Assembly (NCBI RefSeq): GCF_017368475.1
Contig: NZ_JAFNJE010000002.1
Span: forward strand, 1-64,000
Source of the DNA: Alteromonas sp. 5E99-2
Lineage (GTDB): Bacteria > Pseudomonadota > Gammaproteobacteria > Enterobacterales > Alteromonadaceae
Reading direction: 5' to 3'
Length of the DNA: 64,000 nucleotides
Translations under genes and position numbers: made by a program
In this document: positions 44,144 to 53,243 of the stretch, one piece after another
How positions within the stretch are numbered: position 1 is the first letter of the stretch
Layout of the letters: the number at the start of each line of letters is the position of its first letter
The notes under the pieces: generated by a model
Told to the model about the DNA's origin: nothing
The model's input: only the letters and a program-made list of their open reading frames with translations
Databases searched by the model: none

Positions 44144-44497
44144 TCAGCTAATAATTGGAGGCTTATAAAGGGAGTTGAGAGACGGGTTTTGTACCCTGTT
44201 AAGGGTAAAACTTAGCTTTAGAGACGAATTGCTAAACGCTTTATTTTCTAACGGAGTAGACATAAAAACAAAGAAGCTAATGCAACACAAACTAGAACAG
44301 TTACAACATGAACTGCTTGAGTCGCTTTCTTCTTTAGACATATCACAGTTTGGCATATCTGCATGAACATCTAAGGCTTGAGCCGCCACTGACATGCTCA
44401 TCATTTTGTACGACATAACGTTAGACGCAATTGCCTGACTTACAAAAGAGAAGCAAATAATGAAAACTAAAACTGTTTTAGATACGCGCTTATGCAT
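44144..44497 (-). CDS. Small Cys/Met-rich secreted protein of the Cus operon
   Basis: The 117-residue precursor has a signal peptide (about 1-24, ending in QAIAS) then a Met-rich stretch (NVMSYKMMSMSV), HADMPNCDMSKEE, and a dense cysteine cluster SSSSCCNCSSLCCISF, followed by a hydrophobic part. Similar DUF2946-type proteins often head copper efflux operons. A role as periplasmic metal carrier or stress sensor is plausible; not shown. The gap to cusC is about 140 bases and all four genes share one strand. Confidence 0.75.
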   Translation of the reverse strand: MHKRVSKTVLVFIICFSFVSQAIASNVMSYKMMSMSVAAQALDVHADMPNCDMSKEESDSSSSCCNCSSLCCISFFVFMSTPLENKAFSNSSLKLSFTLNRVQNPSLNSLYKPPIIS

Positions 44498-44683
44498 AGC
44501 CAGCCTTTCGTCAAGTGAATTTCAATAATACTACAAAAAAAGCAAATGCTACTAATTTAATTCATTACGTCTTTTAATGAGGCTCATCGACTTTAACCTT
44601 TCATTAAAATGCCCCTTCATGAACGGGTGGCAATGTAAGCGGTATCGTATACAATATCGCTCTTTAACTCATGAAGGAATTAG

Positions 44684-45598
44684 ATGTTCAACGCTTTATT
44701 TCGCCCTATCATTGGCTCGTTATCGGTTATTTTTTATCTCCTAAACACCGTATTCTGGGTTATACCTATTGTTTTGCTTTCTTTTATCAAAGTGATCCCT
44801 TGGCAAGCATGGCAACGACTCATCTCATACCCTTTAGATGCCTGTGCGACAAATTGGATTAGTGTAAATAGTGCTATTCAAGCACTTTTCAGCCGTACAG
44901 AAATAGAGGTATCCGGGCTAGAAGAACTCACATTAGATGATTGGTATCTCGTTATTTCAAATCATCAGTCTTGGGTAGATATCCTCGTACTTCAGCGCAT
45001 TTTTAATCGTAAAATTCCTTTTTTAAAGTTCTTCCTTAAGCAAGAATTAATTTGGGTGCCTTTTTTAGGCATCGCCTGGTGGGCATTAGATTTTCCATTT
45101 ATGCGCCGTTACAGTAAATCCTATTTAGCGAAAAACCCTCATATGAAGGGCAAAGATATGGAAACGACGCGAAAAGCCTGCGAAAAATTCAGAACCAAAC
45201 CAGTTAGTGTAATGAACTTTGTAGAAGGCACGCGTTTTGATGAACAAAAAAAGAAAAAACAAAACTCTGCTTTCGAACACCTACTTCGCCCTAAGGCTGG
45301 GGGAATTGCATTTGTATTATCTGCCATGGGTGAACAACTCAACAAAGTTGTTGATGTGACTATTTATTACCCTGAAGGTGTTCCCACATTTTGGGACTTT
45401 GCATGCGGCCGCGTCAACAATGTACAAGTCAAGGTTAGCACCCATTCTATCGCTACCTTATTCGAGGAAAAAATCTTTAGCATGGACTATTTCACCGATT
45501 CAAAACAGCGTGCTCGGTTCCATACTTGGTTAAATTCAGTTTGGGTTGATAAGAACGAACAACTCAAGCTTATGCATCAACCCTCTGGAGACAAGTAG
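44684..45598 (+). CDS. YihG-like PlsC-family acyltransferase
   Basis: The 304-residue protein resembles E. coli YihG, a phospholipid acyltransferase of the lysophosphatidic-acid acyltransferase class. It has N-terminal membrane segments (about 8-38), the catalytic NHQSWVDILV (HX4D) near residue 91 and the EGTRF motif near 184. PFLKFFLKQELIWVPFLG and FMRRYSK are family blocks. AAGGAA precedes the ATG at 44684. It is 3 bases ahead of the YbdG channel gene, so both are translated from one message. Confidence 0.88.
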   Translation: MFNALFRPIIGSLSVIFYLLNTVFWVIPIVLLSFIKVIPWQAWQRLISYPLDACATNWISVNSAIQALFSRTEIEVSGLEELTLDDWYLVISNHQSWVDILVLQRIFNRKIPFLKFFLKQELIWVPFLGIAWWALDFPFMRRYSKSYLAKNPHMKGKDMETTRKACEKFRTKPVSVMNFVEGTRFDEQKKKKQNSAFEHLLRPKAGGIAFVLSAMGEQLNKVVDVTIYYPEGVPTFWDFACGRVNNVQVKVSTHSIATLFEEKIFSMDYFTDSKQRARFHTWLNSVWVDKNEQLKLMHQPSGDK

Positions 45599-45601
45599 AA
45601 A

Positions 45602-46900
45602 ATGGACGACAGTACTCACCCTGTTCAACAAGTAAGCTCATTGCTAAAAGAATGGGTGGATACGGGTCTATCGGTTTTAGGTATCAATAACAACCCTGAA
45701 AGTACAATGTACCTAACCGTTGTAACGGCTATTTTGTTTATTATGGCTGGTATATCTCTAATTGGGGTTCGCTTAATTCTAAATAAAACCACTACAAAGT
45801 GGCTATTGGGCCGCCTTAAAAATTGGGATCAATCACTGCACTCCCACAAGGTGTTTAGCCGTTTTGCCCATTTAATGCCGGCTATTATTATCTCCGTTGG
45901 CACCTATTCACTATTTTCACCAGAAACCGCTCTTTACTCATTTCTGATGGGCTTGTCTAAGCTTTACATGTTGGCAGTAGGCCTAAGTGTAATTTATGCC
46001 ATCTTCAATACCATTGAGCATTTATATTCCTTATCTAATTTAGCGGAAAAAGCCTCCATTACAGGATTTATTCAAATTGGGAAACTGCTCTTTTCAATCG
46101 TAACTTTACTGTTTTGCATTTCAATACTCATAGGAAAAAGTCCGCTTCTGCTTTTATCCGGACTAACTGCCGTTGCCGCCGTTTTACTACTTATATTCAG
46201 AGACACCATTTTAGGTTTTGTGTCGGGTATTCAAATTGCCGCTAATCAAATGTTCAATACTGGTGACTGGATCGTCATGGAAAAGTTTGGCGTCGATGGT
46301 GAAATTATCGAAATAGGTTTAACCAACGCCAAAGTACAAAATTGGGATAACACAATTTCGACCTTGCCAACCTATGCATTGACCAACGAAGCGGTAAAAA
46401 ATTGGCGAGGCATGAACGAGTCAGGAGGAAGACGCATAAAGCGTTCAATTTACCTTGATATTCATTGTGTTCGTTTATGTGATGAAGACATGCTAGCTAC
46501 ACTATCAAAAATAAAATACATCACGCCTTACATAGAAAAAAAACGTCAAGAATTAGCCCAGTACCACTGTGACAACCACATTGATCAACAAGACTTGCTA
46601 AATAGCCGTCAACTCACCAACATTGGTACATTCAGGGCCTACCTTGAATCTTATTTAATACACCACCCAATGATAAATACCGACATGACAACTATGGTAA
46701 GGCACCGCGCCCCCTCTGAGTTGGGTATTCCGCTAGAAATTTATTGCTTTAGCTGCGATAAGCGCTGGATCGAGTACGAAAAAATACAAGCTGATATTTT
46801 TGACCACATTATGGCCATGCTCCCCGTGTTTCAGTTGAGGGCGTATCAACGAGATGCTGATTTGATTCGTTCAAAGCATACTAGTAATCAATTTAACTAA
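45602..46900 (+). CDS. ybdG: YbdG-type mechanosensitive channel (MscS family)
   Basis: The 432-residue protein matches E. coli YbdG (415), a miniconductance mechanosensitive channel that opens on osmotic downshock. It has about five N-terminal membrane helices (residues 25-190), the pore/beta-domain boundary VLLLIFRDTILGFVSGIQIAANQM, then GDWIVMEKFGVDGEIIEIGLTNAKVQNWDNTISTLPTY and the C-terminal YbdG-specific region with TNIGTFRAYLESYL, MVRHRAPSELGIPLEIYCFS. It follows an acyltransferase gene by 3 bases. Confidence 0.95.
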   Translation: MDDSTHPVQQVSSLLKEWVDTGLSVLGINNNPESTMYLTVVTAILFIMAGISLIGVRLILNKTTTKWLLGRLKNWDQSLHSHKVFSRFAHLMPAIIISVGTYSLFSPETALYSFLMGLSKLYMLAVGLSVIYAIFNTIEHLYSLSNLAEKASITGFIQIGKLLFSIVTLLFCISILIGKSPLLLLSGLTAVAAVLLLIFRDTILGFVSGIQIAANQMFNTGDWIVMEKFGVDGEIIEIGLTNAKVQNWDNTISTLPTYALTNEAVKNWRGMNESGGRRIKRSIYLDIHCVRLCDEDMLATLSKIKYITPYIEKKRQELAQYHCDNHIDQQDLLNSRQLTNIGTFRAYLESYLIHHPMINTDMTTMVRHRAPSELGIPLEIYCFSCDKRWIEYEKIQADIFDHIMAMLPVFQLRAYQRDADLIRSKHTSNQFN

Positions 46901-47057
46901 TTTTTTGCTAGAGTAACTAACGCAGTGTGGTTAATTTCACTTACTGACAAACTAAAAACAGATAAAACATATAATAATCAATTGGTTAAAGAGTTGGCAT
47001 AAGAGCTGCTGTTATCAATTCAACGTTCATCTACTTCAACATTACTAGGAACACGTT

Positions 47058-47849
47058 ATGAGAACACGTTTTACTCTGCTGATATCATCACTATTACTAT
47101 CAGCTAACTTTTCCGCTCTTGCAGCAGTAGAAATAGATTCACAATGTAACGTCACACTTGATGGAAACCTGCATATTCTAGACAAGAAGATCACCATAAA
47201 CACAGAAGAACAAGATACTATTGTTATTGATGCACAAAACACTATTTCAGTAAACGGTACGCAGCTTTCCTTAAACCCATCGCAGCAAAAGCATGTTTCC
47301 AATTATGCCAATGCTATCAATTCCGCCGTTCCATTAACCGTTGAGATCGCCGATGACGGTGTTGCCATTGCCAATGATGCCATTACCCAAGTGTTGGGGA
47401 GTTTGTTTGGTAACGATGATGAGATTGTAACTGAAACCCAAGATTTAGTGAGCGATTTACATAGTCATATCAATGAGCACTTCCATGATGATAATGGTGC
47501 CTTTGTTATTACTGGCTCAGATATCAGTAGCGATGGCTGGGTAAACAGTCAGTGGGAAGAAAACTTTGAGCAGAAAGTGGATGGCATCCTTACTCAGGCA
47601 TTAGGAAAACTGACTTTAAAATTAGGCACACTTTTCATTTCAGGCGATAAAGAAGCCTCAGAAACATTATCCAAACTGGAAAATTTTGAAGCCGATATGG
47701 AAGCCGTCATTGAAGAAAAAGCCGCCTTGCTAGAAGAAAAATCCATTGCGTTGTGCGAACTTTTAAAACAAGCAGACACTGCTGAAAACGCCTTGCAAAG
47801 CACTTCAGTTGACTTGGCAAACCTTAATATTCTGTACATTAAAAAATAA
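47058..47849 (+). CDS. yggN: DUF2884 (YggN) periplasmic protein
   Basis: The 263-residue precursor has a signal peptide (about 1-22, ending in ALAAV) and a mature chain similar to E. coli YggN (DUF2884): CNVTLDGNLHI near the N terminus, ISVNGTQLSLNPSQQ and LCELLKQADTAENAL near the C terminus, with helical acidic stretches between. Family function is unknown. The stop overlaps the next gene's ATG by one base (TAATG). GGAACACGTT precedes the ATG. Confidence 0.85.
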   Translation: MRTRFTLLISSLLLSANFSALAAVEIDSQCNVTLDGNLHILDKKITINTEEQDTIVIDAQNTISVNGTQLSLNPSQQKHVSNYANAINSAVPLTVEIADDGVAIANDAITQVLGSLFGNDDEIVTETQDLVSDLHSHINEHFHDDNGAFVITGSDISSDGWVNSQWEENFEQKVDGILTQALGKLTLKLGTLFISGDKEASETLSKLENFEADMEAVIEEKAALLEEKSIALCELLKQADTAENALQSTSVDLANLNILYIKK

Positions 47850-48676
47850 TGACAAAAAACCTTTTACTTTGTGGTTGTGGCTGGTTGGGTTACCAGCTAC
47901 TTTCCCCCGCCATTAGCCAAAGAATACAGGTTTACGCAACCCGCCGTAACAAGCAAAAAATTAACGACTTAAATAAAAAAGGTGCCACAGCATGTCACTA
48001 TGAACTCGGTGGTACATTTCCAGTGAGTCTCGTGCCTAATTGTGAAGATACAACGGCAATAATCATGCTGCCGCCAGGTCGAAAAAATGGCAATATCGAG
48101 CAATGGGAAACCAATATATTAGCCTTAATATCTGAGCTTATTGACGCCAATATTGCCCATATCATTTTCATTAGTAGCACATCTGTCTATGGCGATAGCC
48201 ACAATGGGGAAATAACAGAAGCCTCTTCATTGTGCCCTGAAACTACATCCGCGAAAGCCCATGTGAAAGTCGAGCTTTACTTACAACAGCACTATCAAGA
48301 CAATGTATCCATTGTACGTCTTGCAGGGCTCATTGGGCCTGACAGACACCCAATTAAAAGCCTTAGTGGCAGAGCATTAACCGCGCCCAACAAAATAACC
48401 AACCTAGTCCATAGCCACGATGTGGTAGCTGGGCTACTAGCCTTAGTCAACTTAGGTCCAACTCGCCTTCCACTTCTTTTTTGTAGCACCAGCCATCCTC
48501 AGAGAAAAGCCTACTACGACCAAAGCGCCAACGCATTTAACCTAGTGCCGGCAAGCTTTTCACCTGATAGTGATGATTTAGAAGATATAGGAAAGAGAGT
48601 TAACGGGGAAAAATCTTGGGCAATGTTGGGGCTAACCCCAACTTACCCATCGCCTTACGACATGTTACCTAAATAA
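47849..48676 (+). CDS. NAD(P)-binding epimerase-like protein (YeeZ-like)
   Basis: The 275-residue protein has a Rossmann nucleotide fold opening LLLCGCGWLGYQLL (GxGxxG variant), IIMLPPGRKN, and ISSTSVYGDSHNGEITEAS, a block in extended short-chain dehydrogenases with catalytic YG. It is closest in pattern to E. coli YeeZ, an epimerase-like protein of unknown substrate. It is translationally coupled to yggN (TAATG). Confidence 0.8.
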   Translation: MTKNLLLCGCGWLGYQLLSPAISQRIQVYATRRNKQKINDLNKKGATACHYELGGTFPVSLVPNCEDTTAIIMLPPGRKNGNIEQWETNILALISELIDANIAHIIFISSTSVYGDSHNGEITEASSLCPETTSAKAHVKVELYLQQHYQDNVSIVRLAGLIGPDRHPIKSLSGRALTAPNKITNLVHSHDVVAGLLALVNLGPTRLPLLFCSTSHPQRKAYYDQSANAFNLVPASFSPDSDDLEDIGKRVNGEKSWAMLGLTPTYPSPYDMLPK

Positions 48677-48704
48677 CCTGAATCCTGTTTAAGAAACGCC
48701 AATT

Positions 48705-50126
48705 CTAACCAATCAAGGTTACACCAAAGTACTTCGCTGCCACCGTATTGATAAATATCACCAATAGGATAACTGGAATAAAAGTACCTACCGAGAAATT
48801 AACGTATTTCGCAAACCATCCATTCCCATACTCTTGTGCACCTTCCGACAAAGCTGCACTAAAATTCGCCTTTTTCCATCGGTAAATTACAAAAATACAA
48901 ATTAGGAAACCATTTAAAGGTAGAATAGTGTCGTAAAAAATATCGATCACTAAGTCGAAAAAGCTCTTGTCTGCTCCGGCATAATGGGTAAATGCGCTAA
49001 AGAAATCACTCATCCCAAACGACACCGCACTCATCGAACCTAGCACAACAAGTAGCACACCCATTAGTACTAAGGCCTTTTTACGCTTCATGTTTTTTTC
49101 GTCCATCAAAGCCGCCACCGGCACTTCGAATATAGACACAATAGACGTAATTGCAGCAAAGAAAATCAACAAAAAGAATGAGCTTGCAACAATACTGGCC
49201 CCGATATAGCCAATACTAGCTTGTAGTGCTAAAAATATTTTAGGCAGGAAAGTAAACAACATTCCAATAGACGATTCACTTAATTGAGAAGGGTCAGTGT
49301 CTGGATTAAACGAGAAAATCGCTGGCAATATCATCAAGCCTGCGGCAAACGCCACTGCGGTATCCATTAAAGCGACCATTTTTGCTGAACCCGGTAAATC
49401 TGATCGGCTATCAATATAACTACCATAAGTGATCATAATCCCCATTCCCAACGAAAGCGAGAAGAAGGCTTGTGACAGTGCGCCGTTAATCACATTGCCA
49501 TTTATTTTTGAAAAATCAGGGATCAAGTAATACTTAACGCCAGCCATTGCGTTGTCTCGAGTCAGAACAAAAATGACCAATAAAACCAGCATAAAAAACA
49601 ATGCGGGCATTAGTACTTTCGCCGCTTTTTCTATGCCTTCCTTCACTCCGCCTTGAAGGATCAGATAAATAACACCTAAAACAATGGCCATATAAGCAAA
49701 CAGAACAGGAGACTGAATAAAACTACCGAAGGTTTCAGGGTTAGCGAGCGCGTCTAAGTTCCCCATTACCGATTGAACTAAATAACCGAATATCCAAACC
49801 GTAATGACCAAATAAAATACGGCAATCATAAAAGGAGTAATAATGGAAAGCCATCCAGCAAGTTTCCAATGCTTTGCATTTCCAGTCATTGAGCTATAAG
49901 CCCCTAAAGGGTCTTTTTTGGCGAACCTGCCTACACTCATTTCCGCCATCATCACAGGCAAACAAATTGCAAATACGAAAATAGCGTACATCAGCAAAAA
50001 TGCACCACCACCATTTTTTGCAGCCCCGACCGGAAAACCAACGAGATTACCAATACCTACCGCAGATCCAGCCGCCGCTAAAACGAATCCGAGCCGAGAC
50101 CCAAACTGCTCTCTATTGCCACTCAT
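48705..50126 (-). CDS. Sodium-dependent NSS/SNF-family transporter
   Basis: The 473-residue inner-membrane protein has about 11-12 membrane segments with the LeuT-type first helix SAVGIGNLVGFPVGAAKNGGGAF, which carries substrate and sodium contacts. FSLSLGMGIMITYGSYIDSR (helix 6 region) is also typical. It is a neurotransmitter:sodium symporter-type amino acid carrier; the substrate cannot be told from sequence. It stands alone and converges on the epimerase-like gene. Confidence 0.93.
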   Translation of the reverse strand: MSGNREQFGSRLGFVLAAAGSAVGIGNLVGFPVGAAKNGGGAFLLMYAIFVFAICLPVMMAEMSVGRFAKKDPLGAYSSMTGNAKHWKLAGWLSIITPFMIAVFYLVITVWIFGYLVQSVMGNLDALANPETFGSFIQSPVLFAYMAIVLGVIYLILQGGVKEGIEKAAKVLMPALFFMLVLLVIFVLTRDNAMAGVKYYLIPDFSKINGNVINGALSQAFFSLSLGMGIMITYGSYIDSRSDLPGSAKMVALMDTAVAFAAGLMILPAIFSFNPDTDPSQLSESSIGMLFTFLPKIFLALQASIGYIGASIVASSFFLLIFFAAITSIVSIFEVPVAALMDEKNMKRKKALVLMGVLLVVLGSMSAVSFGMSDFFSAFTHYAGADKSFFDLVIDIFYDTILPLNGFLICIFVIYRWKKANFSAALSEGAQEYGNGWFAKYVNFSVGTFIPVILLVIFINTVAAKYFGVTLIG

Positions 50127-50232
50127 AACACACCTTCTGTCTATTTATTATTATATTAATTATTTTGATTCGAGTTTATCAGTGCCTATGAGAATTGTCT
50201 TTAGCTTAGCCCAATTAGTGGTCTTATATTTA

Positions 50233-50958
50233 CTACCAAGAAACGGGTTTATTGTCCCAATCCAGAAAATAAGGGCCTTCTTCTACATTTATTTCAGTTA
50301 AAATAGTGCATAAGCGAGCCGCGGTATACTCTGCGGAGAACAACTTTTCGGGTTTAACATTGGCTTGAAATGGCTTAGATAAGTTTGAATCAACAGTACC
50401 AGGATGATAACTAACAAAAGCAGTATGCTTTGTACGTCGACGATATTCGATGCTTGCGGTTTTCATTATCATGTTCAACGCGGCCTTTGATGCTCGATAA
50501 CCGTACCAGCCTCCCATGCGGTTATCTTCAATACTGCCAACCCGAGCGGATAGAAAACACACTATGGATTTTTGGGTATTCATATATTTAACCAAGTGCT
50601 TTATCCATATACTGGGCACTATGGTATTAATATGGAAATAGGCCTGCATTTGAGCCGTGATAATATCTTCTAGTTTTTTTTCTGGCATCACAGGTGTGCC
50701 GTTATACTCTCCGTGTAGCAATCCCATAGCGCCAATAACCAAATCAAATTGAACATCCTGTGACTTCAACCATTTTAAAACGTCAGCATCAACATCCGAG
50801 TTTAGCGTCGAATGAATTACATTGGCTTGTGAGAAATCAAGCTGGGATCTGGATACCGCATAAACAGTTGCTGATGGGTAAAAATTAGCAAACTGCGAGA
50901 CCAAAGCCTGGCCTATCCCTCCACCAGCACCAATAACTAAAACCGCTTTGACCGTCAT
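50233..50958 (-). CDS. Short-chain dehydrogenase/reductase
   Basis: The 241-residue SDR has the NAD(P) loop VIGAGGGIGQAL, NIVPS-like TIVPSIWIKH, the catalytic serine in CFLSARVGSI and YxxxK in YGYRASKAALN. It is of the CsgA-like classical type. It overlaps the DUF393 gene by 4 bases (ATGA), so the two are translated together. In related bacteria such pairs lie near photolyase genes; none is present here. Substrate unknown. Confidence 0.9.
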   Translation of the reverse strand: MTVKAVLVIGAGGGIGQALVSQFANFYPSATVYAVSRSQLDFSQANVIHSTLNSDVDADVLKWLKSQDVQFDLVIGAMGLLHGEYNGTPVMPEKKLEDIITAQMQAYFHINTIVPSIWIKHLVKYMNTQKSIVCFLSARVGSIEDNRMGGWYGYRASKAALNMIMKTASIEYRRRTKHTAFVSYHPGTVDSNLSKPFQANVKPEKLFSAEYTAARLCTILTEINVEEGPYFLDWDNKPVSW

Positions 50959-51353
50959 AGGTTTTCCTTACACTGCGAGCAGCGAGGTTTACCTGTTAGC
51001 CAATAAGATAAGGTGTTGCGATGACGAGCAAATACGTTATACGCTCTATCAGCAATCGGTTTTACAATGGGCCAACGCAGTGGCGCATATATCCAACCTT
51101 GTCCCACTAAGCGCCAAGCGTGGTAGGTTACGTCGAGGCCCGTTATCAAGTCTCCTGTATTGGTTAACCCGTGGATACGAGCGTACAATTTTTGAAAATT
51201 TAATTCTGGGTATCGTTCGTCAAAATCACTATCATTGATATCTTCAAATACGATATTGTTCAATGTATTACGTTTACTCAAATGACGCATCTCAATCATA
51301 CAAAGTGGACAGTAGCTATCGTAAAACACCGTTAGTTTAGTTACTTTTGTCAT
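50955..51353 (-). CDS. DUF393 (DCC-family) thiol-disulfide protein
   Basis: The 132-residue protein has the DxxCPxC signature in VFYDSYCPLCMIEMRHL and the family block LITGLDVTYHAW. DUF393 proteins are thioredoxin-fold-related thiol-disulfide oxidoreductases of unknown partner. Two C-terminal cysteines (PRCSQC) are additional and could bind metal or form a second redox pair. Overlaps the SDR gene by 4 bases. Confidence 0.88.
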   Translation of the reverse strand: MTKVTKLTVFYDSYCPLCMIEMRHLSKRNTLNNIVFEDINDSDFDERYPELNFQKLYARIHGLTNTGDLITGLDVTYHAWRLVGQGWIYAPLRWPIVKPIADRAYNVFARHRNTLSYWLTGKPRCSQCKENL

Positions 51354-51499
51354 GGGGCACTGTTAACTGTGTTAACTCAAATTGGCTGATAACCTTAGTT
51401 ACGCTAAAAAATTCAACTCGGATGACTTGAGAATAAGTTAAAGTGGTCATACTTATTCAATATTGAAATAACCTTATTATGAATAGTGAGTGAGATTAA

Positions 51500-52036
51500 A
51501 TGTCTAAATTAGAAAGCGCAACCCTAGCTGGCGGGTGTTTTTGGTGCATTGAAAGTGCATTTAATAAGCTGCACGGCGTTGTCTCTGCAAAAAGTGCTTA
51601 TGCCGGAGGCGAAGTAGACAATCCCACATACAAACAAGTGTGCTCGGGCACAACAGGTCATGCTGAAGTTGTGCGTGTGGAATACGACCCTGAACTTATG
51701 ACTTACAGAGATGTATTAGAAATATTCTTTGCACTACATGACCCAACTCAATTAAATCGTCAAGGCAACGATATTGGTACCCAGTATCGAAGTGCGATTT
51801 TCTTCCATGATGAAGCTCAAAAACAATCTGCAGAAGCCATTATTGCTGAGATGACTGCTGACAACACATGGCCAGAACCTATTGTCACTGAAGTCGTTGC
51901 GTTAAATAACTATTACGAAGCAGAGGATTATCACCAAGAATACTTTGATAATAATCCTGAAAATCAATATTGCGCTATGGTCGTTGGACCTAAATTAGCC
52001 AAATTCAAAAAGAATTTCGCGAGCAGGTTAAAGTAG
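51500..52036 (+). CDS. msrA: Peptide-methionine (S)-S-oxide reductase
   Basis: MsrA repairs oxidised methionine S-sulfoxides. The 178-residue protein has the catalytic GGCFWCIESAF with C18-type nucleophile, the YAGGEVDNPTYKQVCSGTTGHAEVV block, LNRQGNDIGTQYRSAIF, and YHQEYFDNNPENQYC near the C terminus. The GTGAGTGAGATTAAATG leader gives only a weak ribosome binding site. Its 3' end overlaps the convergent lipoprotein gene by 9 bases. Confidence 0.97.
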   Translation: MSKLESATLAGGCFWCIESAFNKLHGVVSAKSAYAGGEVDNPTYKQVCSGTTGHAEVVRVEYDPELMTYRDVLEIFFALHDPTQLNRQGNDIGTQYRSAIFFHDEAQKQSAEAIIAEMTADNTWPEPIVTEVVALNNYYEAEDYHQEYFDNNPENQYCAMVVGPKLAKFKKNFASRLK

Positions 52037-53167
52037 CCATTCCTTAGGAATTGGCGTGGAAAACAACACTGGCGCCATCGCATTATAGTGCTCAGCATTA
52101 TCTGGGCACTGAATATTTTTAAGGTAATTCCGCTTCCAAGGGTCGTTAACTAACCATAGCGTATGGTCAATTACTGCAATCCCTTCAATAGACGCATTGT
52201 CCATTATTTCAGTGTCACCACACTCACTGTTACCCATGATTTCAACCGCGAAATTAAATTCCACTCGTTTCGCTGGCTTATTTCCTTGTTCGTCAATAAT
52301 CCATATTTCATTATCGTTTCTAGCGGCAGCGATAAGCACGCCAGGTTGACCATTTGGTGCATAGCGAGTTAGGGCATTTATAGGATGGTTACCTTCTAAA
52401 AAGGTCGGCAACTGTAAATTGGGTTCACTTACTTCTGCAAATTCTGAGGTTGCCCAAAACTCATCGTTGAGCTGTACACTAAAAATTCTAGCTTTACCTT
52501 GCTTGTCTTTTTCTAAACCTAAATAAAGTAACTTTTCTGGCGTAATTGCCATACCTTCGATACCGTCGTTAGGGAAATTACCTACACCGAATTCGGTATC
52601 AAATTTAAGCGCTCTAGCGTGCGTCATAGTAGCCCGTCCCGACTCACTTTGCTCTACTCTAACTAAAACCGTAGGGTAATCCGTAGAGCCACTATTTTCG
52701 TATTTTTTCTGACATCGCGGAGATAACGCGCCGCTGCGAGTGGCATCTTCAGTAACCGTGTAAAACACATTGTCATTTTCTGGATCAACAACCAGAGCTT
52801 CTAAATCAGGTTGCCCGGAAAGGTAATTCACAAAGCAACTTCTTCTCACTCTTGATGACATTGCCATAACCGCAGGCTTTGGTTGTAACTGTGCCGTTGT
52901 TGGATTTACAACGTGAATTCGTCTTCTTTGCGTTTCATGAGCGCTACCATCAGATATACTCAATAGTTGCTCTCTCCACACTGCCAGTCCAGACGTTTGC
53001 GGATCGATCATGACACTGCCATCAGCTTCAGTTATCCATTTCCCAACCAAAGTTGCAGGTGAATTCGTACTGGATGAGGCGGTAACTGATTCACTGCTTT
53101 CTACTGAACGACCACAGCCAGAAGTCAGCCCAATGACTAACACCACTGCAATAGTTATATGCTTCAT
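52028..53167 (-). CDS. Predicted lipoprotein, beta-propeller-like
   Basis: The 379-residue precursor has a lipoprotein signal (VLVIGLTSGC, lipid-modified Cys at residue 18) and an Ser/Thr-rich linker. The rest has repeated strand-like segments such as LEALVVDPENDNVFYTV, DGIEGMAITPEKLLYLGL, and GIAVIDHTLWLVND, resembling the esterase-like/phytase-like or SdiA-regulated beta-propeller families. No catalytic motif is clear. It diverges from the PhoD-like gene with 76 bases between. Confidence 0.65.
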   Translation of the reverse strand: MKHITIAVVLVIGLTSGCGRSVESSESVTASSSTNSPATLVGKWITEADGSVMIDPQTSGLAVWREQLLSISDGSAHETQRRRIHVVNPTTAQLQPKPAVMAMSSRVRRSCFVNYLSGQPDLEALVVDPENDNVFYTVTEDATRSGALSPRCQKKYENSGSTDYPTVLVRVEQSESGRATMTHARALKFDTEFGVGNFPNDGIEGMAITPEKLLYLGLEKDKQGKARIFSVQLNDEFWATSEFAEVSEPNLQLPTFLEGNHPINALTRYAPNGQPGVLIAAARNDNEIWIIDEQGNKPAKRVEFNFAVEIMGNSECGDTEIMDNASIEGIAVIDHTLWLVNDPWKRNYLKNIQCPDNAEHYNAMAPVLFSTPIPKEWLL

Positions 53168-53243
53168 ACTTGCTATCCTAAAATTGTAAACCTTTGTGAG
53201 CGCGATATTGCCAAAAGCCTAAGTCAGTGTTTATAGTATACCA

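Noticed and set aside
44175-44366. Plus-strand open frame opposite the Cys-rich gene
   Set aside because: Antisense shadow of a gene with a clear signal peptide and metal motif; no translation signal of its own.
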